Shown here: positions 1 through 6,152 of the stretch, in pieces
Position numbering within the stretch: position 1 is the stretch's first letter
Layout of the letters: the number at the start of each line of letters is the position of its first letter
From: Deltaproteobacteria bacterium
Lineage (GTDB): Bacteria > Desulfobacterota > DSM-4660 > Desulfatiglandales > B25-G16
Assembly: GCA_003646935.1 (NCBI GenBank)
Contig: QMLW01000053.1
Span: 1 to 8,668 of the forward strand
Length of the DNA: 8,668 nt
Direction: 5' to 3'
Notes under the pieces: model-generated
Seen by the model: the letters and a program-made list of their open reading frames with translations, nothing else
What the model was told of the DNA's origin: nothing
Database searches by the model: none
Made by a program: the position numbers and the translations under genes

Positions 1-1
1 A

Positions 2-106
2 TGCCGCTACGCATTGAGCAATGAGATACTGAGGACTTTCAACAAGGCCGAAAAGATGCTAAAGAGGGGTTTGAGTGCCAGGGAAAGGGTTTTATGGGGT
101 GAGTGA
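2..106 (+). CDS. Partial C-terminal end of an unidentified protein
   Basis: Frame 2 is open from the window edge to a TGA at 104-106, giving about 34 residues that end in ARERVLWGE. The other two forward frames stop almost at once. The peptide is charged and helix-like (for example NKAEKMLKRG), which reads like a genuine protein terminus rather than random translation. No start or family is visible because the gene begins outside the window. If real, its last 12 bases lie antisense to the 3' end of the tRNA-His gene. A chance open frame of this length remains possible. Confidence 0.35.
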   Translation, partial: CRYALSNEILRTFNKAEKMLKRGLSARERVLWGE

Positions 107-171
107 TGGGACTTGAACCCACGACCACTGGGGCCACAACCCAGTGCTCTGCCATCTGAGCTACACTCACC
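95..171 (-). tRNA. tRNA-His (anticodon GTG)
   Basis: The minus strand folds into a complete cloverleaf. The acceptor stem is GTGAGTG paired with CACTCAC, the D-stem GCTC/GAGC, the anticodon stem CTGGG/CCCAG around loop TTGTGGC, and the T-stem GTGGG/CCCAT with loop TTCAAGT. The anticodon GTG lies at 135-137 and reads CAC/CAU. A G at 171 supplies the extra G-1 and faces discriminator C73 at 98; this G-1:C73 pair is the established identity signature of bacterial histidine tRNAs. The 3' CCA is genomically encoded (95-97). The gene stands alone and points away from selA. Confidence 0.96.
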
Positions 172-187
172 ACATGATTCGTTTTCT

Positions 188-193
188 ATCATA
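188..193 (-). promoter_or_regulatory. Candidate -10 element for tRNA-His
   Basis: On the minus strand TATGAT (5 of 6 to TATAAT) lies 16 bp upstream of the tRNA 5' end. This fits a transcript starting a few bases before the mature tRNA. The best -35 at a 16-bp spacer is only CTGATT (210-215), so support is modest. Confidence 0.3.
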
Positions 194-257
194 CTATTCG
201 GTGGTTAGCAATCAGTTATTTCAATAGAGTGATGACTTATCAGATCGGAAGGTGGTA

Positions 258-1691
258 GTGAAAAAGAAGAACAAGAGTTCGCTTTTCAGGGAAATACCTG
301 CTGTCGATCACCTGCTGGAATCTCCTCGCATAAAAGAGACACTTTTTGGTACCCCACGGCCACTGGTGTTACGGGCGATTCACGAAGTATTGGATGGGCT
401 TCGACAGCGTATAAAAAATATAGCGGAAGCGGACGATCTGCCTGATCTCGCCTTTGACGCCGTGGTAGATCAGATCGTAGAGCGTGTTTCAATGCTCTCG
501 GAGCCGAGACTCAGACACGTGATCAATGCCACCGGAGTGATCGTGCACACCAACCTGGGACGATCACCCTTATCAAAGCGGGTCATTGCGAGGTTGGGCG
601 AGCTGGCGGGCGGCTACAGCAATCTGGAGTACGACCTGGACGATGGAAAAAGGGGCAGCAGGTATGTCCATGTCGAGGACATCCTCAAGGAGCTTACCGG
701 GGCGGAGGCGGCTATGGTGGTCAACAACAACGCTGCCGCGGTTCTGGTTGCCCTGAACACCATTGCCAAGGACAGAGAGGTGATCATTGCCAGGAGCGAG
801 TTGGTTGAGATCGGCGGCTCCTTCCGTATACCCGAGGTGATGAGGAGGAGCGGGGCCAGGATGTTCGAGGTAGGCACCACGAACAAGACGACTATCAAGG
901 ACTATGAATCGGCTATTGAGGCGCGGACTGGGCTGTTGCTCAAGGTGCATAAGAGCAACTTCCAAATCGTGGGGTTTACCGAGGAGGTGGACCTCGCCGA
1001 ACTCGTTACCCTGGGCAGGAAGCACGGTCTTCCTGTAATGGAGGATCTGGGGAGCGGATGTCTTATCGATTTCTCCACGTATGGCCTCAGGGGTGAGCCA
1101 ACGGTTCAGGATTCGATCGCAAAGGGAGCGGATATCGTTACCTTCAGTGGCGATAAGATGCTGGGAGGCCCACAGTGCGGCATTATCCTCGGAACAAGGG
1201 AGATCGTATCCGCCATAAGGCAGAACCAATTGTCCAGGGCCCTTAGGGTGGACAAATTAACGATCCTCTCCCTGCAGGAAACGCTACACCTTTACAGGGA
1301 TGAGAAACAGGCAATCCGGCATATACCCACGCTCAGGATGATATGTCAGTCGTATGGAAGCGTACGCCGGAAGGCGAGGAGATTGCTGGGTATGGTTGGC
1401 AGGATTGGCAAAGACAGCGTCTCGGTAGGCCTTTGTGATGGGTTTTCTCGTATTGGTGGTGGCGCCATGCCGTTAGAGGAGATACGGAGCTGTCTGGTAT
1501 CAATATCCTCCAGAGTAAGCCCTGCATCGAAAATCGAACGCTTCTTCAGGTCCTATAACCCGCCGATAATCATGAGGGTCGAGAAAAACCTTGCTCTCTT
1601 GGACGTGAGAACGATCCAGGAAAAGGAGTTACGTACCGTGGCCAAGGCTATCAGGGAATGGTATCAGAAGGAAAAGAGCGAGGCTGTTTGA
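258..1691 (+). CDS. selA: L-seryl-tRNA(Sec) selenium transferase (selenocysteine synthase)
   Basis: SelA is a cytosolic PLP enzyme that converts Ser-tRNA(Sec) to Sec-tRNA(Sec) using selenophosphate. The family hallmark INATGVIVHTNLGRSPLS is present in the N-terminal third. The PLP-binding lysine lies in TFSGDKMLGGPQCG (Lys300 from this start), close to Lys295 of the E. coli enzyme. The length of about 477 residues is typical (E. coli 463). GTG at 258 is preferred because GGAAGG (247-252) lies 5 bases upstream; the alternative GTG at 252 would overlap that ribosome-binding site. The gene stops 42 bp before the convergent HU gene. selB, selD and tRNA-Sec, frequent neighbours, are not in the window, so the rest of the pathway must be encoded elsewhere. 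Identity is secure; the start is an inference. Confidence 0.95.
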   Translation: MKKKNKSSLFREIPAVDHLLESPRIKETLFGTPRPLVLRAIHEVLDGLRQRIKNIAEADDLPDLAFDAVVDQIVERVSMLSEPRLRHVINATGVIVHTNLGRSPLSKRVIARLGELAGGYSNLEYDLDDGKRGSRYVHVEDILKELTGAEAAMVVNNNAAAVLVALNTIAKDREVIIARSELVEIGGSFRIPEVMRRSGARMFEVGTTNKTTIKDYESAIEARTGLLLKVHKSNFQIVGFTEEVDLAELVTLGRKHGLPVMEDLGSGCLIDFSTYGLRGEPTVQDSIAKGADIVTFSGDKMLGGPQCGIILGTREIVSAIRQNQLSRALRVDKLTILSLQETLHLYRDEKQAIRHIPTLRMICQSYGSVRRKARRLLGMVGRIGKDSVSVGLCDGFSRIGGGAMPLEEIRSCLVSISSRVSPASKIERFFRSYNPPIIMRVEKNLALLDVRTIQEKELRTVAKAIREWYQKEKSEAV

Positions 1692-1733
1692 AAACAGCGC
1701 CACCACCTGGGTACAAGGCAGTTTAATTGTGTA

Positions 1734-2003
1734 CTAGAGACTCTCCTTCAATTCCTTGCCCGGACGAAATCGTACCACCTTGCTAGCCCTAATCTGAATT
1801 GGTGCTCCTGTCTGAGGATTTCTCCCAGTTCTCGCCTTTCTGTCTACCACAACAAACGTTCCAAAACCAGCCAAGGGGAGCCTTCCTTCCCTCTTTATGG
1901 CCGTCTTGCCGAGATCGAGGAAGGCATTGAGTGCACGTTCTGCATCGGCCTTTGTTAAACCAGTTTGTTTTGCCATTCCTGCTATTAGTTCTGCTTTTGT
2001 CAT
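1734..2003 (-). CDS. hup: HU-family DNA-binding protein
   Basis: This is a small nucleoid protein that bends DNA as a dimer. Its 89 residues match the usual HU length of about 90. An N-terminal helical dimerisation part (MTKAELIAGMAKQTGLTKAD) is followed by the glycine-rich GFGTF turn at 46-50. The beta-arm signature GRNPQTG (60-66) carries the DNA-intercalating Pro63, and the C-terminal VVRFRPGKELKE strand-helix completes the fold. The sequence looks more like HU than IHF, but the two families are close. A strong Shine-Dalgarno, AAGGAGGGG on the minus strand (2008-2016), sits just upstream of the ATG. A TATAAA-like -10 at 2078-2083 would give a leader of about 70 bases. The gene converges on selA with a 42-bp gap lacking a clear GC-rich, T-tailed terminator. 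Confidence 0.95.
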   Translation of the reverse strand: MTKAELIAGMAKQTGLTKADAERALNAFLDLGKTAIKREGRLPLAGFGTFVVVDRKARTGRNPQTGAPIQIRASKVVRFRPGKELKESL

Positions 2004-2115
2004 GGTACCCCTCCTTTTTTTGTTTGTTTGCTGCTAACGAATGGTGTTTGGATAACCTGCTCTTTCACCCCCCCTTCTTTATAAAATAAATAGAAACCTT
2101 TAACATCTGGTATGA

Positions 2116-2176
2116 GGCTTTTTAGCCGGCCCTTGAGAAAGAGATCTCGCCGGAAAATGGCCCCTAGTGCGGGCCA
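2116..2176. repeat. Cluster of GC-rich hairpins upstream of the HU gene
   Basis: Three inverted repeats sit side by side. GGCT-TTTT-AGCC spans 2116-2127. CCGGC (2126-2130) pairs with GCCGG (2149-2153), enclosing GAGA/TCTC (2135-2138/2145-2148). TGGCCC (2158-2163) pairs with GGGCCA (2171-2176) across a 7-base loop. None is followed by a clear T-run on either strand, so a standard terminator is unlikely. They could fold in a long HU leader or in a small RNA. Confidence 0.4.
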
Positions 2177-2219
2177 GATGGAAAAGAGATGGGGGCTTCT
2201 TAGCACAGTAGGGAAGCAA

Positions 2220-2240
2220 TTTCAATAAAAAATATTGAAA
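2220..2240. repeat. Perfect 8-bp inverted repeat, operator-like
   Basis: TTTCAATA (2220-2227) and TATTGAAA (2233-2240) are perfect inverted arms around an A5 centre. The site lies about 220 bp upstream of both the HU and gmhA start codons. A weak minus-strand -35 (TTGAAA, 2220-2225) with TAAGAA 17 bp away (2197-2202) overlaps the left arm, so it could be an operator. There is no GC stem or T-tail, so it is not a typical terminator. Confidence 0.4.
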
Positions 2241-2260
2241 CTCTTAAGAAAATCCTCTTT

Positions 2261-2275
2261 GCCCTTATAAAGGGC
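2261..2275. repeat. Short palindrome GCCCTT-ATA-AAGGGC
   Basis: Perfect 6-bp arms around a 3-base centre, in otherwise AT-rich DNA. On the plus strand it is followed by a U-rich but interrupted stretch, which would make only a weak terminator. An operator is equally possible. Confidence 0.35.
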
Positions 2276-2323
2276 TACTTTATTATATTTATAGTGTATT
2301 AAATATATAGTAAGATACCGTTC

Positions 2324-2336
2324 TTAGTTAAACTAA
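2324..2336. repeat. Palindrome TTAGTT-A-AACTAA
   Basis: Perfect 6-bp arms around a single central base, located about 56 bp upstream of the predicted gmhA -35 element. This is a plausible protein-binding site. In such AT-rich sequence a chance palindrome is also possible. Confidence 0.3.
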
Positions 2337-2391
2337 TTTATTAAATAAAATAGCAATGATCCTGTATCCATCTACCGGTCCAAATCCCTCA

Positions 2392-2418
2392 TTGACAAAT
2401 ATATATCGAGATTATAAT
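2392..2418 (+). promoter_or_regulatory. Sigma-70-type promoter for the gmhA operon
   Basis: Both hexamers are perfect consensus: TTGACA at 2392-2397 and TATAAT at 2413-2418. The spacer is 15 bp, shorter than the usual 16-18, which may lower its strength or make it need an activator. The -10 sits at the centre of a perfect 12-bp palindrome (AGATTATAATCT, 2409-2420). Initiation near 2425 would leave a leader of about 35 bases before the gmhA ATG. Confidence 0.6.
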
Positions 2419-2460
2419 CTGGTGTGGCTTTTCTAGGGAGCGCTGGTACGTGGAGAACGC

Positions 2461-3057
2461 ATGGGTTCTGGAATCGATACGATTATTGAAGATGCGCTGA
2501 GGCAGAGCCTGAGCCTCAAGGAAGCCTTTGTGAGGCAAAACGCCGATACGTTGATCGGGCTTGCCGAGAGGATATCCAAGGCCTTTCTGGGTGGCGGAAA
2601 GCTCATGTTGTGCGGGAATGGAGGAAGCGCGGCTGATGCCCAGCATATTGCTGCTGAGTTTGTGAACAGATTTCAGAAAGAGCGTGAGCCGCTTCCCGCC
2701 TTAGCGCTCACCACGGATACATCCATCATTACCAGTATTGCGAATGATGAAGGATATGAGCACGTGTTCTCAAAACAAGTAACGGCACTCGGTGAGAAAG
2801 GAGACATACTGATCGCAATTTCAACGAGCGGAACCTCGGCGAATATCATCTCCGCGATACAAGCCGCCAGGGAAAGCGGGATATATACCGTCGGCCTGAC
2901 CGGATGTGGCGGGGGGAAAATGCTCGGGTTGGTGGATCTGGCACTTATCGCTGAAAGCACCAGCACACCGCGCATACAGGAGGTACATATCTTCGCCGGA
3001 CACCTCGTGTGCGAGCTCGTCGAATACACCATGATCCAAGGCGACCGAAGTCCGTAG
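2461..3057 (+). CDS. gmhA: Sedoheptulose 7-phosphate isomerase (phosphoheptose isomerase)
   Basis: GmhA converts D-sedoheptulose 7-phosphate to D-glycero-D-manno-heptose 7-phosphate, the first step toward ADP-heptose for the LPS inner core. The single SIS domain shows the phosphate-binding CGNGGSAADAQHIAAEF motif (51-67) and the second SIS signature AISTSGTSANI (119-129). The conserved QEVHIFAGH segment lies at 173-181. Glu66 and His181 correspond to the catalytic Glu65 and His180 of E. coli GmhA. Its 198 residues match the family (about 190-200). GGAG at 2452-2455 lies 5 bases before the ATG. It is the first gene after a strong-looking promoter and probably leads an operon through cysS. Its presence implies a Gram-negative cell with heptose-containing LPS or another ADP-heptose product. 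Confidence 0.94.
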   Translation: MGSGIDTIIEDALRQSLSLKEAFVRQNADTLIGLAERISKAFLGGGKLMLCGNGGSAADAQHIAAEFVNRFQKEREPLPALALTTDTSIITSIANDEGYEHVFSKQVTALGEKGDILIAISTSGTSANIISAIQAARESGIYTVGLTGCGGGKMLGLVDLALIAESTSTPRIQEVHIFAGHLVCELVEYTMIQGDRSP

Positions 3058-3118
3058 AGGTCGATCACTTGGCTGGATGTGAGCACGTTCCGGGAAACGA
3101 TGCGATAACGGAAGGCAT

Positions 3119-4084
3119 ATGAAGGAATGGAAGCCCATAACCTTGCGGGGTATAAAGACATATTCCCTCAAGGAACGGCCCAGTAAGGTCTCCATAAAGG
3201 ATTTCGGATCGATCTGGAAGCCGGGGGGAGGCTTTGATGATTGGGTCAAGGGACTGCCGAGCATCCTGGCAGGAGATGATCTCAGGAAGATAATCGCCAG
3301 GCTTACGGAGGCGGCGAGGACAAAGAAGATCGTCCTGGTTGCAATGGGCGCTCATGTCATCAAGGTCGGGTTGAGCCCCGTGCTGTTGGCTTTGATGGAA
3401 CGGGGCATTATTAGCGGCATTGCCATGAACGGTGCGGGCATCATTCATGATCTGGAGGTCGCCATGGTGGGCGCCACATCAGAGGATGTGGATAGCGAGC
3501 TCCACCAGGGCAGGTTCGGAATGGCAAAGGAAACGGGGGAGTTTCTGAACAAGGCCATCAAAGAGGGCGCTGAAAAAGGAAGGGGGCTGGGTTACTCAGT
3601 GGGGATGAGTATGCTCGATGGGGGATTCCCCTACAACGAATACAGCATTCTGGCAGGTGCTGTGCGAATGGACATTCCGGTTACCGTTCATGTGGCAATA
3701 GGTACCGATATAATCCACGTTCACCCAGCGGTGGATGGGGCTGCTATCGGCAAGGCCTCCCATCTCGATTTCCGCATCTTCGCCTCCTTAGTCTCACAGC
3801 TCGAGGGCGGCGTGTACATCAATTTGGGCTCGGCGGTGGTCCTTCCCGAGGTCTTCTTAAAGGCCTTTACCCTTGCGAAGAACCTCGGCTTTACCCTCAG
3901 GCATTTCACCACGGTTGACATGGATTTTATGCGACAGTACCGGCCTTTCACGAATGTGGTAAAACGGCCCACTAGTGAGGGTGGGGAGGGATTCTCTCTG
4001 ACCGGCCACCACGAGCTTATGGTTCCCCTGCTCGCGGCAGCCCTTATCGAAAATCTAGAGGGAAAGGGCGTCCTTTCGCACTAG
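3119..4084 (+). CDS. Uncharacterised protein with deoxyhypusine-synthase-like fold
   Basis: Function unknown. The 321 residues follow the block order of deoxyhypusine synthase (DHS), an NAD-dependent Rossmann-fold enzyme. MGAHVIKVGL then NGAGIIHDLE (104-113) match the DHS strand-turn blocks. A central GAVRMDIPVTVHVAIGTDII matches the DHS 'IPVFxPAxTD' block. An INLGSAVVLPEVF block follows, and the end resembles DHS 'LVFPLLVAETF' (here LMVPLLAAALIENL). The DHS catalytic motif (VSWGKI) is absent; a lysine at about 282 (NVVKRPT) sits near its place. His110, His191, His200 and His202 are candidate metal or catalytic residues. ATG at 3119 is the only usable start before an upstream in-frame stop; GGAAGG lies 3 bases before it. 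The next gene, ispF, starts 2 bases after the stop, so the two are probably translationally coupled. The fold assignment is my alignment by eye. Confidence 0.8.
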   Translation: MKEWKPITLRGIKTYSLKERPSKVSIKDFGSIWKPGGGFDDWVKGLPSILAGDDLRKIIARLTEAARTKKIVLVAMGAHVIKVGLSPVLLALMERGIISGIAMNGAGIIHDLEVAMVGATSEDVDSELHQGRFGMAKETGEFLNKAIKEGAEKGRGLGYSVGMSMLDGGFPYNEYSILAGAVRMDIPVTVHVAIGTDIIHVHPAVDGAAIGKASHLDFRIFASLVSQLEGGVYINLGSAVVLPEVFLKAFTLAKNLGFTLRHFTTVDMDFMRQYRPFTNVVKRPTSEGGEGFSLTGHHELMVPLLAAALIENLEGKGVLSH

Positions 4085-4086
4085 GC

Positions 4087-4575
4087 ATGGAAGCGGATAT
4101 CCCCAGAATCGGATTCGGCTATGATGTGCATAGGCTCGTCCAGGGCAGGCCCCTGATCTTAGGGGGGCTGAAGATTCCCTTTGAAAAAGGACTGCACGGC
4201 CATTCCGATGCCGATGTGCTCACCCATGCAGTGATGGATGCCATTCTCGGGGCAATAGGCAAGGGCGATATTGGTCTTCACTTTCCCGACTCCGACCCTA
4301 TGTATAAGGGGGCAAACAGCCTCTCTCTGCTGAAAAAGGCCATGGAGATCCTTCACCAGGAAGGATTTACGGTGAATAACCTCGATGCCACTATTGTCGC
4401 CCAAGAACCGAAATTAACCGAGTATCTGGATGAGATGGGGAAACAATTGTCTCACGTGTTAGGGGTGGAGCCCGGATCGGTGAACGTGAAGGCAACTACC
4501 TCGGAGGGATTGGGCTATTGCGGACGCGGGGAGGGATTGGCCGCCTACGCGGTAGTTACCGTGAAACGTGCATGA
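4087..4575 (+). CDS. ispF: 2-C-methyl-D-erythritol 2,4-cyclodiphosphate synthase
   Basis: IspF cyclises CDP-methylerythritol 2-phosphate to MEcPP, releasing CMP, in the non-mevalonate isoprenoid pathway; it acts as a cytosolic homotrimer. The metal ligands Asp13 and His15 are in GYDVHR, with His47 in DVLTHAV, matching Asp8, His10 and His42 of E. coli. HSDAD (39-43) and the C-terminal [16 protein letters not shown] block are also intact. Its 162 residues are normal. The ATG follows the preceding stop by 2 bases and has only a poor Shine-Dalgarno, suggesting coupling to the upstream gene. ispD, often adjacent or fused to ispF, is not present here. Confidence 0.96.
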   Translation: MEADIPRIGFGYDVHRLVQGRPLILGGLKIPFEKGLHGHSDADVLTHAVMDAILGAIGKGDIGLHFPDSDPMYKGANSLSLLKKAMEILHQEGFTVNNLDATIVAQEPKLTEYLDEMGKQLSHVLGVEPGSVNVKATTSEGLGYCGRGEGLAAYAVVTVKRA

Positions 4576-4597
4576 TGATAAGGAACGAGCATGCGAT

Positions 4598-5557
4598 ATG
4601 CCCCTTCGGCTCTATAATTCGGCAAGCAGAAAAAAGGAGCTCTTCAAGCCTATAAAGGAGGGCCACGTCGGCATCTACGTGTGTGGGGTTACCGTTTACG
4701 ACGTGTGCCACATAGGACACGCACGCTCGGCAATCGTGTTTGACGTATTGGTCAGATACCTTAGGGCACGGGGCTTCAAGGTCACCTATGTCAGGAACTT
4801 TACCGATGTGGATGACAAGATTATCGAGCGCTCCAAACAGACGGGTGAGGATACCACTACCCTGGCGGAACGCCACATTGAGCTATTTTATCGGGATATG
4901 CACGCCTTGGGAGTGCTTGATGCCGATGTGGAACCCAGGGCCACAGAGCATATCGAGGGTATGATAGACATGGTGAGCCGCCTCGTGGACAAAGGCTACG
5001 CCTATGTCGTTGATGGTGATGTCTACTTCTCCGTAGAGACCTTCGACCAATATGGCCAGCTCTCGGGCCGTAACCTCGAGGACATGGTCGCAGGTGCTCG
5101 GATCGCCGTGGATGAGAAGAAGAGGAATCCATTGGATTTTGTCCTGTGGAAAGGGGCGAAACCCGGCGAGCCTAAGTGGGAGAGCCCATGGGGTGAGGGG
5201 CGACCTGGGTGGCACATGGAATGCTCGGTCATGGCCTGCAAGTACCTGGGTGCCAACTTCGATATCCATGGAGGGGGCCGAGATCTGATATTCCCCCACC
5301 ATGAAAATGAGAGGGCTCAGTCAATGGCCGCAAATGGAGTCGATTTCGCGAATTGGTGGGTCCACAACGGATTTCTAACCGTGGAATCGGAAAAGATGTC
5401 CAAATCACTTGGCAACTTCATCACCATCCAGGATGCCCTCGCCTCATACCATCCGCAGGAGCTGAGGCTGTTTTTGCTCTCCACGCACTACAGGAGCCCT
5501 TTGGATTTCTCACGATCGGGATTACGGGAGGCAAGATCCGGAATCGTCAGGATTTAG
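4598..5557 (+). CDS. cysS: Cysteinyl-tRNA synthetase, N-terminal catalytic part (frame broken at about 5552)
   Basis: CysRS charges tRNA-Cys with cysteine. This segment holds the whole class I catalytic core: HIGH at 38-41, KMSKS at 266-270, and zinc ligands Cys29, Cys209, His234 and Glu238, which match E. coli CysS almost residue for residue. ATG at 4598 is chosen because the protein then begins MPLRLYN like the family. A GTG at 4568 would add ten unconserved residues and overlap ispF; AAGGA at 4580-4584 is a possible but distant ribosome-binding site. The frame ends at TAG 5555-5557 after [14 protein letters not shown], in the middle of the expected helix. The missing C-terminus continues at once in the +1 frame. 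This is either a real lesion, a sequence error or, less likely, recoding. Confidence 0.93.
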   Translation: MPLRLYNSASRKKELFKPIKEGHVGIYVCGVTVYDVCHIGHARSAIVFDVLVRYLRARGFKVTYVRNFTDVDDKIIERSKQTGEDTTTLAERHIELFYRDMHALGVLDADVEPRATEHIEGMIDMVSRLVDKGYAYVVDGDVYFSVETFDQYGQLSGRNLEDMVAGARIAVDEKKRNPLDFVLWKGAKPGEPKWESPWGEGRPGWHMECSVMACKYLGANFDIHGGGRDLIFPHHENERAQSMAANGVDFANWWVHNGFLTVESEKMSKSLGNFITIQDALASYHPQELRLFLLSTHYRSPLDFSRSGLREARSGIVRI

Positions 5558-6062
5558 GACACTTAAACGGCTAGAGGAGCTCATTGGGCCCTATCACCGC
5601 GACTCAGATGAGATCGCTGCACCATCCCTTGCTGCAACGGAGACGGATGATCTTAAACGACGGTTTATTGGTGTTATGGACGATGATCTCAATACGGCGG
5701 CGGCATTGGGCCTGCTGTTTGATAAGGTCCATGAGCTCAACAGACTCCTTGACTCATCCGTGAACAATAAAGACCTGCGTTCGCGCCTAAAACGCGAGAG
5801 GGACGCTCTTATCGAGTGCGCAGCGTCCTTGGGACTGCTCTGGGATCGACCCTCTCAACTGCTGGCTGAGATCACCAAGGCCCCTGCGGAAATCGACCCC
5901 GAGCAGATAGAGGACATGATTATGCAGAGGGATAGGGCCCGAAAGGAAAGGGATTGGGCCAGGGCCGATTCGATCCGCGAAGAGCTCTTTCAAAAGGGAA
6001 TTATCCTTGAGGATGGCCCGGAGGGGACCAACTGGCGATTGAGGATGGAGAAACCAGCATAA
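5553..6062 (+). CDS. cysS: Cysteinyl-tRNA synthetase, C-terminal part in the +1 frame
   Basis: From 5553 the +1 frame reads [15 protein letters not shown], then [15 protein letters not shown] (the family's conserved MDDDFNT block, at 5676), [20 protein letters not shown] and [12 protein letters not shown], ending at TAA 6060-6062. These are the DALR-type anticodon-binding and C-terminal parts of CysRS. Joined to the upstream part, the protein would be about 487-488 residues, reasonable against 461 in E. coli. The part has no obvious start of its own at the junction; the ATG at 5676 lacks a convincing Shine-Dalgarno. I read it as the rest of one cysS gene, not as an independent gene. Confidence 0.88.
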   Translation, partial: FRTLKRLEELIGPYHRDSDEIAAPSLAATETDDLKRRFIGVMDDDLNTAAALGLLFDKVHELNRLLDSSVNNKDLRSRLKRERDALIECAASLGLLWDRPSQLLAEITKAPAEIDPEQIEDMIMQRDRARKERDWARADSIREELFQKGIILEDGPEGTNWRLRMEKPA

Positions 6063-6066
6063 AGAA

Positions 6067-6145
6067 AAGGTACAAGGTAGAAGGCGCAGGGTACAGGGCA
6101 TAAAATCATAACCTTGAGCCTTAGGCCGTACGCCTTACGCCAGGT
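6067..6145. repeat. Two converging arrays of heptamer repeats after cysS
   Basis: Five consecutive 7-base units starting at 6067 share the consensus AAGGTAC (6067-6101). After a 9-base AT-rich gap, five further units starting at 6111 share the consensus GCCTTAC (6111-6145), roughly the reverse complement. The arrays can pair; for example AAGGTACAAGGT (6067-6078) pairs with ACCTTGAGCCTT (6111-6122) with one mismatch and one G-T wobble. There is no T-tract, so it is not a standard terminator. Phased heptamers like this are known as STRR elements in cyanobacteria and also occur in other phyla. Confidence 0.6.
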
Positions 6146-6152
6146 GCGCTAT

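Larger units (their letters stand above)
2004..2460. other. Divergent intergenic region between the HU gene and gmhA, AT-rich and palindrome-rich
   Basis: I see no credible gene in these 457 bases. The half nearest the HU gene (about 2060-2180) has a C7 tract and several short GC-rich inverted repeats. The half nearest gmhA (about 2215-2420) is strikingly AT-rich compared with the flanking genes and has separate perfect inverted repeats at 2220-2240, 2261-2275, 2324-2336 and 2409-2420. Divergent promoters are expected here, one for the HU gene and one for the gmhA operon. A frame at 2000-2206 on the minus strand was judged non-coding. Confidence 0.7.

Noticed and set aside
7..192. 61-residue minus-strand frame
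   Set aside because: It translates straight through the tRNA-His gene and is a shadow.
573..1229. 218-residue minus-strand frame inside selA
   Set aside because: Antisense shadow of conserved SelA sequence with no family pattern.
1692..1733. Bidirectional terminator between selA and the HU gene
   Set aside because: Only an imperfect match between AAACAGCGCC and GGCAGTTT; no strong GC stem with a T-run could be drawn.
2000..2206. 68-residue minus-strand frame whose stop overlaps the HU start (ATGA)
   Set aside because: The overlap looks like translational coupling, but the GTG start lacks a Shine-Dalgarno, the peptide has no recognisable pattern, and it spans the hairpin cluster and C-tract.
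2821..3448. Overlapping minus-strand frames across gmhA and the DHS-like gene
   Set aside because: They lie antisense to conserved coding blocks and carry no recognisable motifs.
5555..5557. cysS stop as a recoded amino-acid codon
   Set aside because: The stop is TAG, not the selenocysteine codon TGA, and reading through in the same frame meets another stop (TAA) two codons later; the homology continues in the +1 frame instead.
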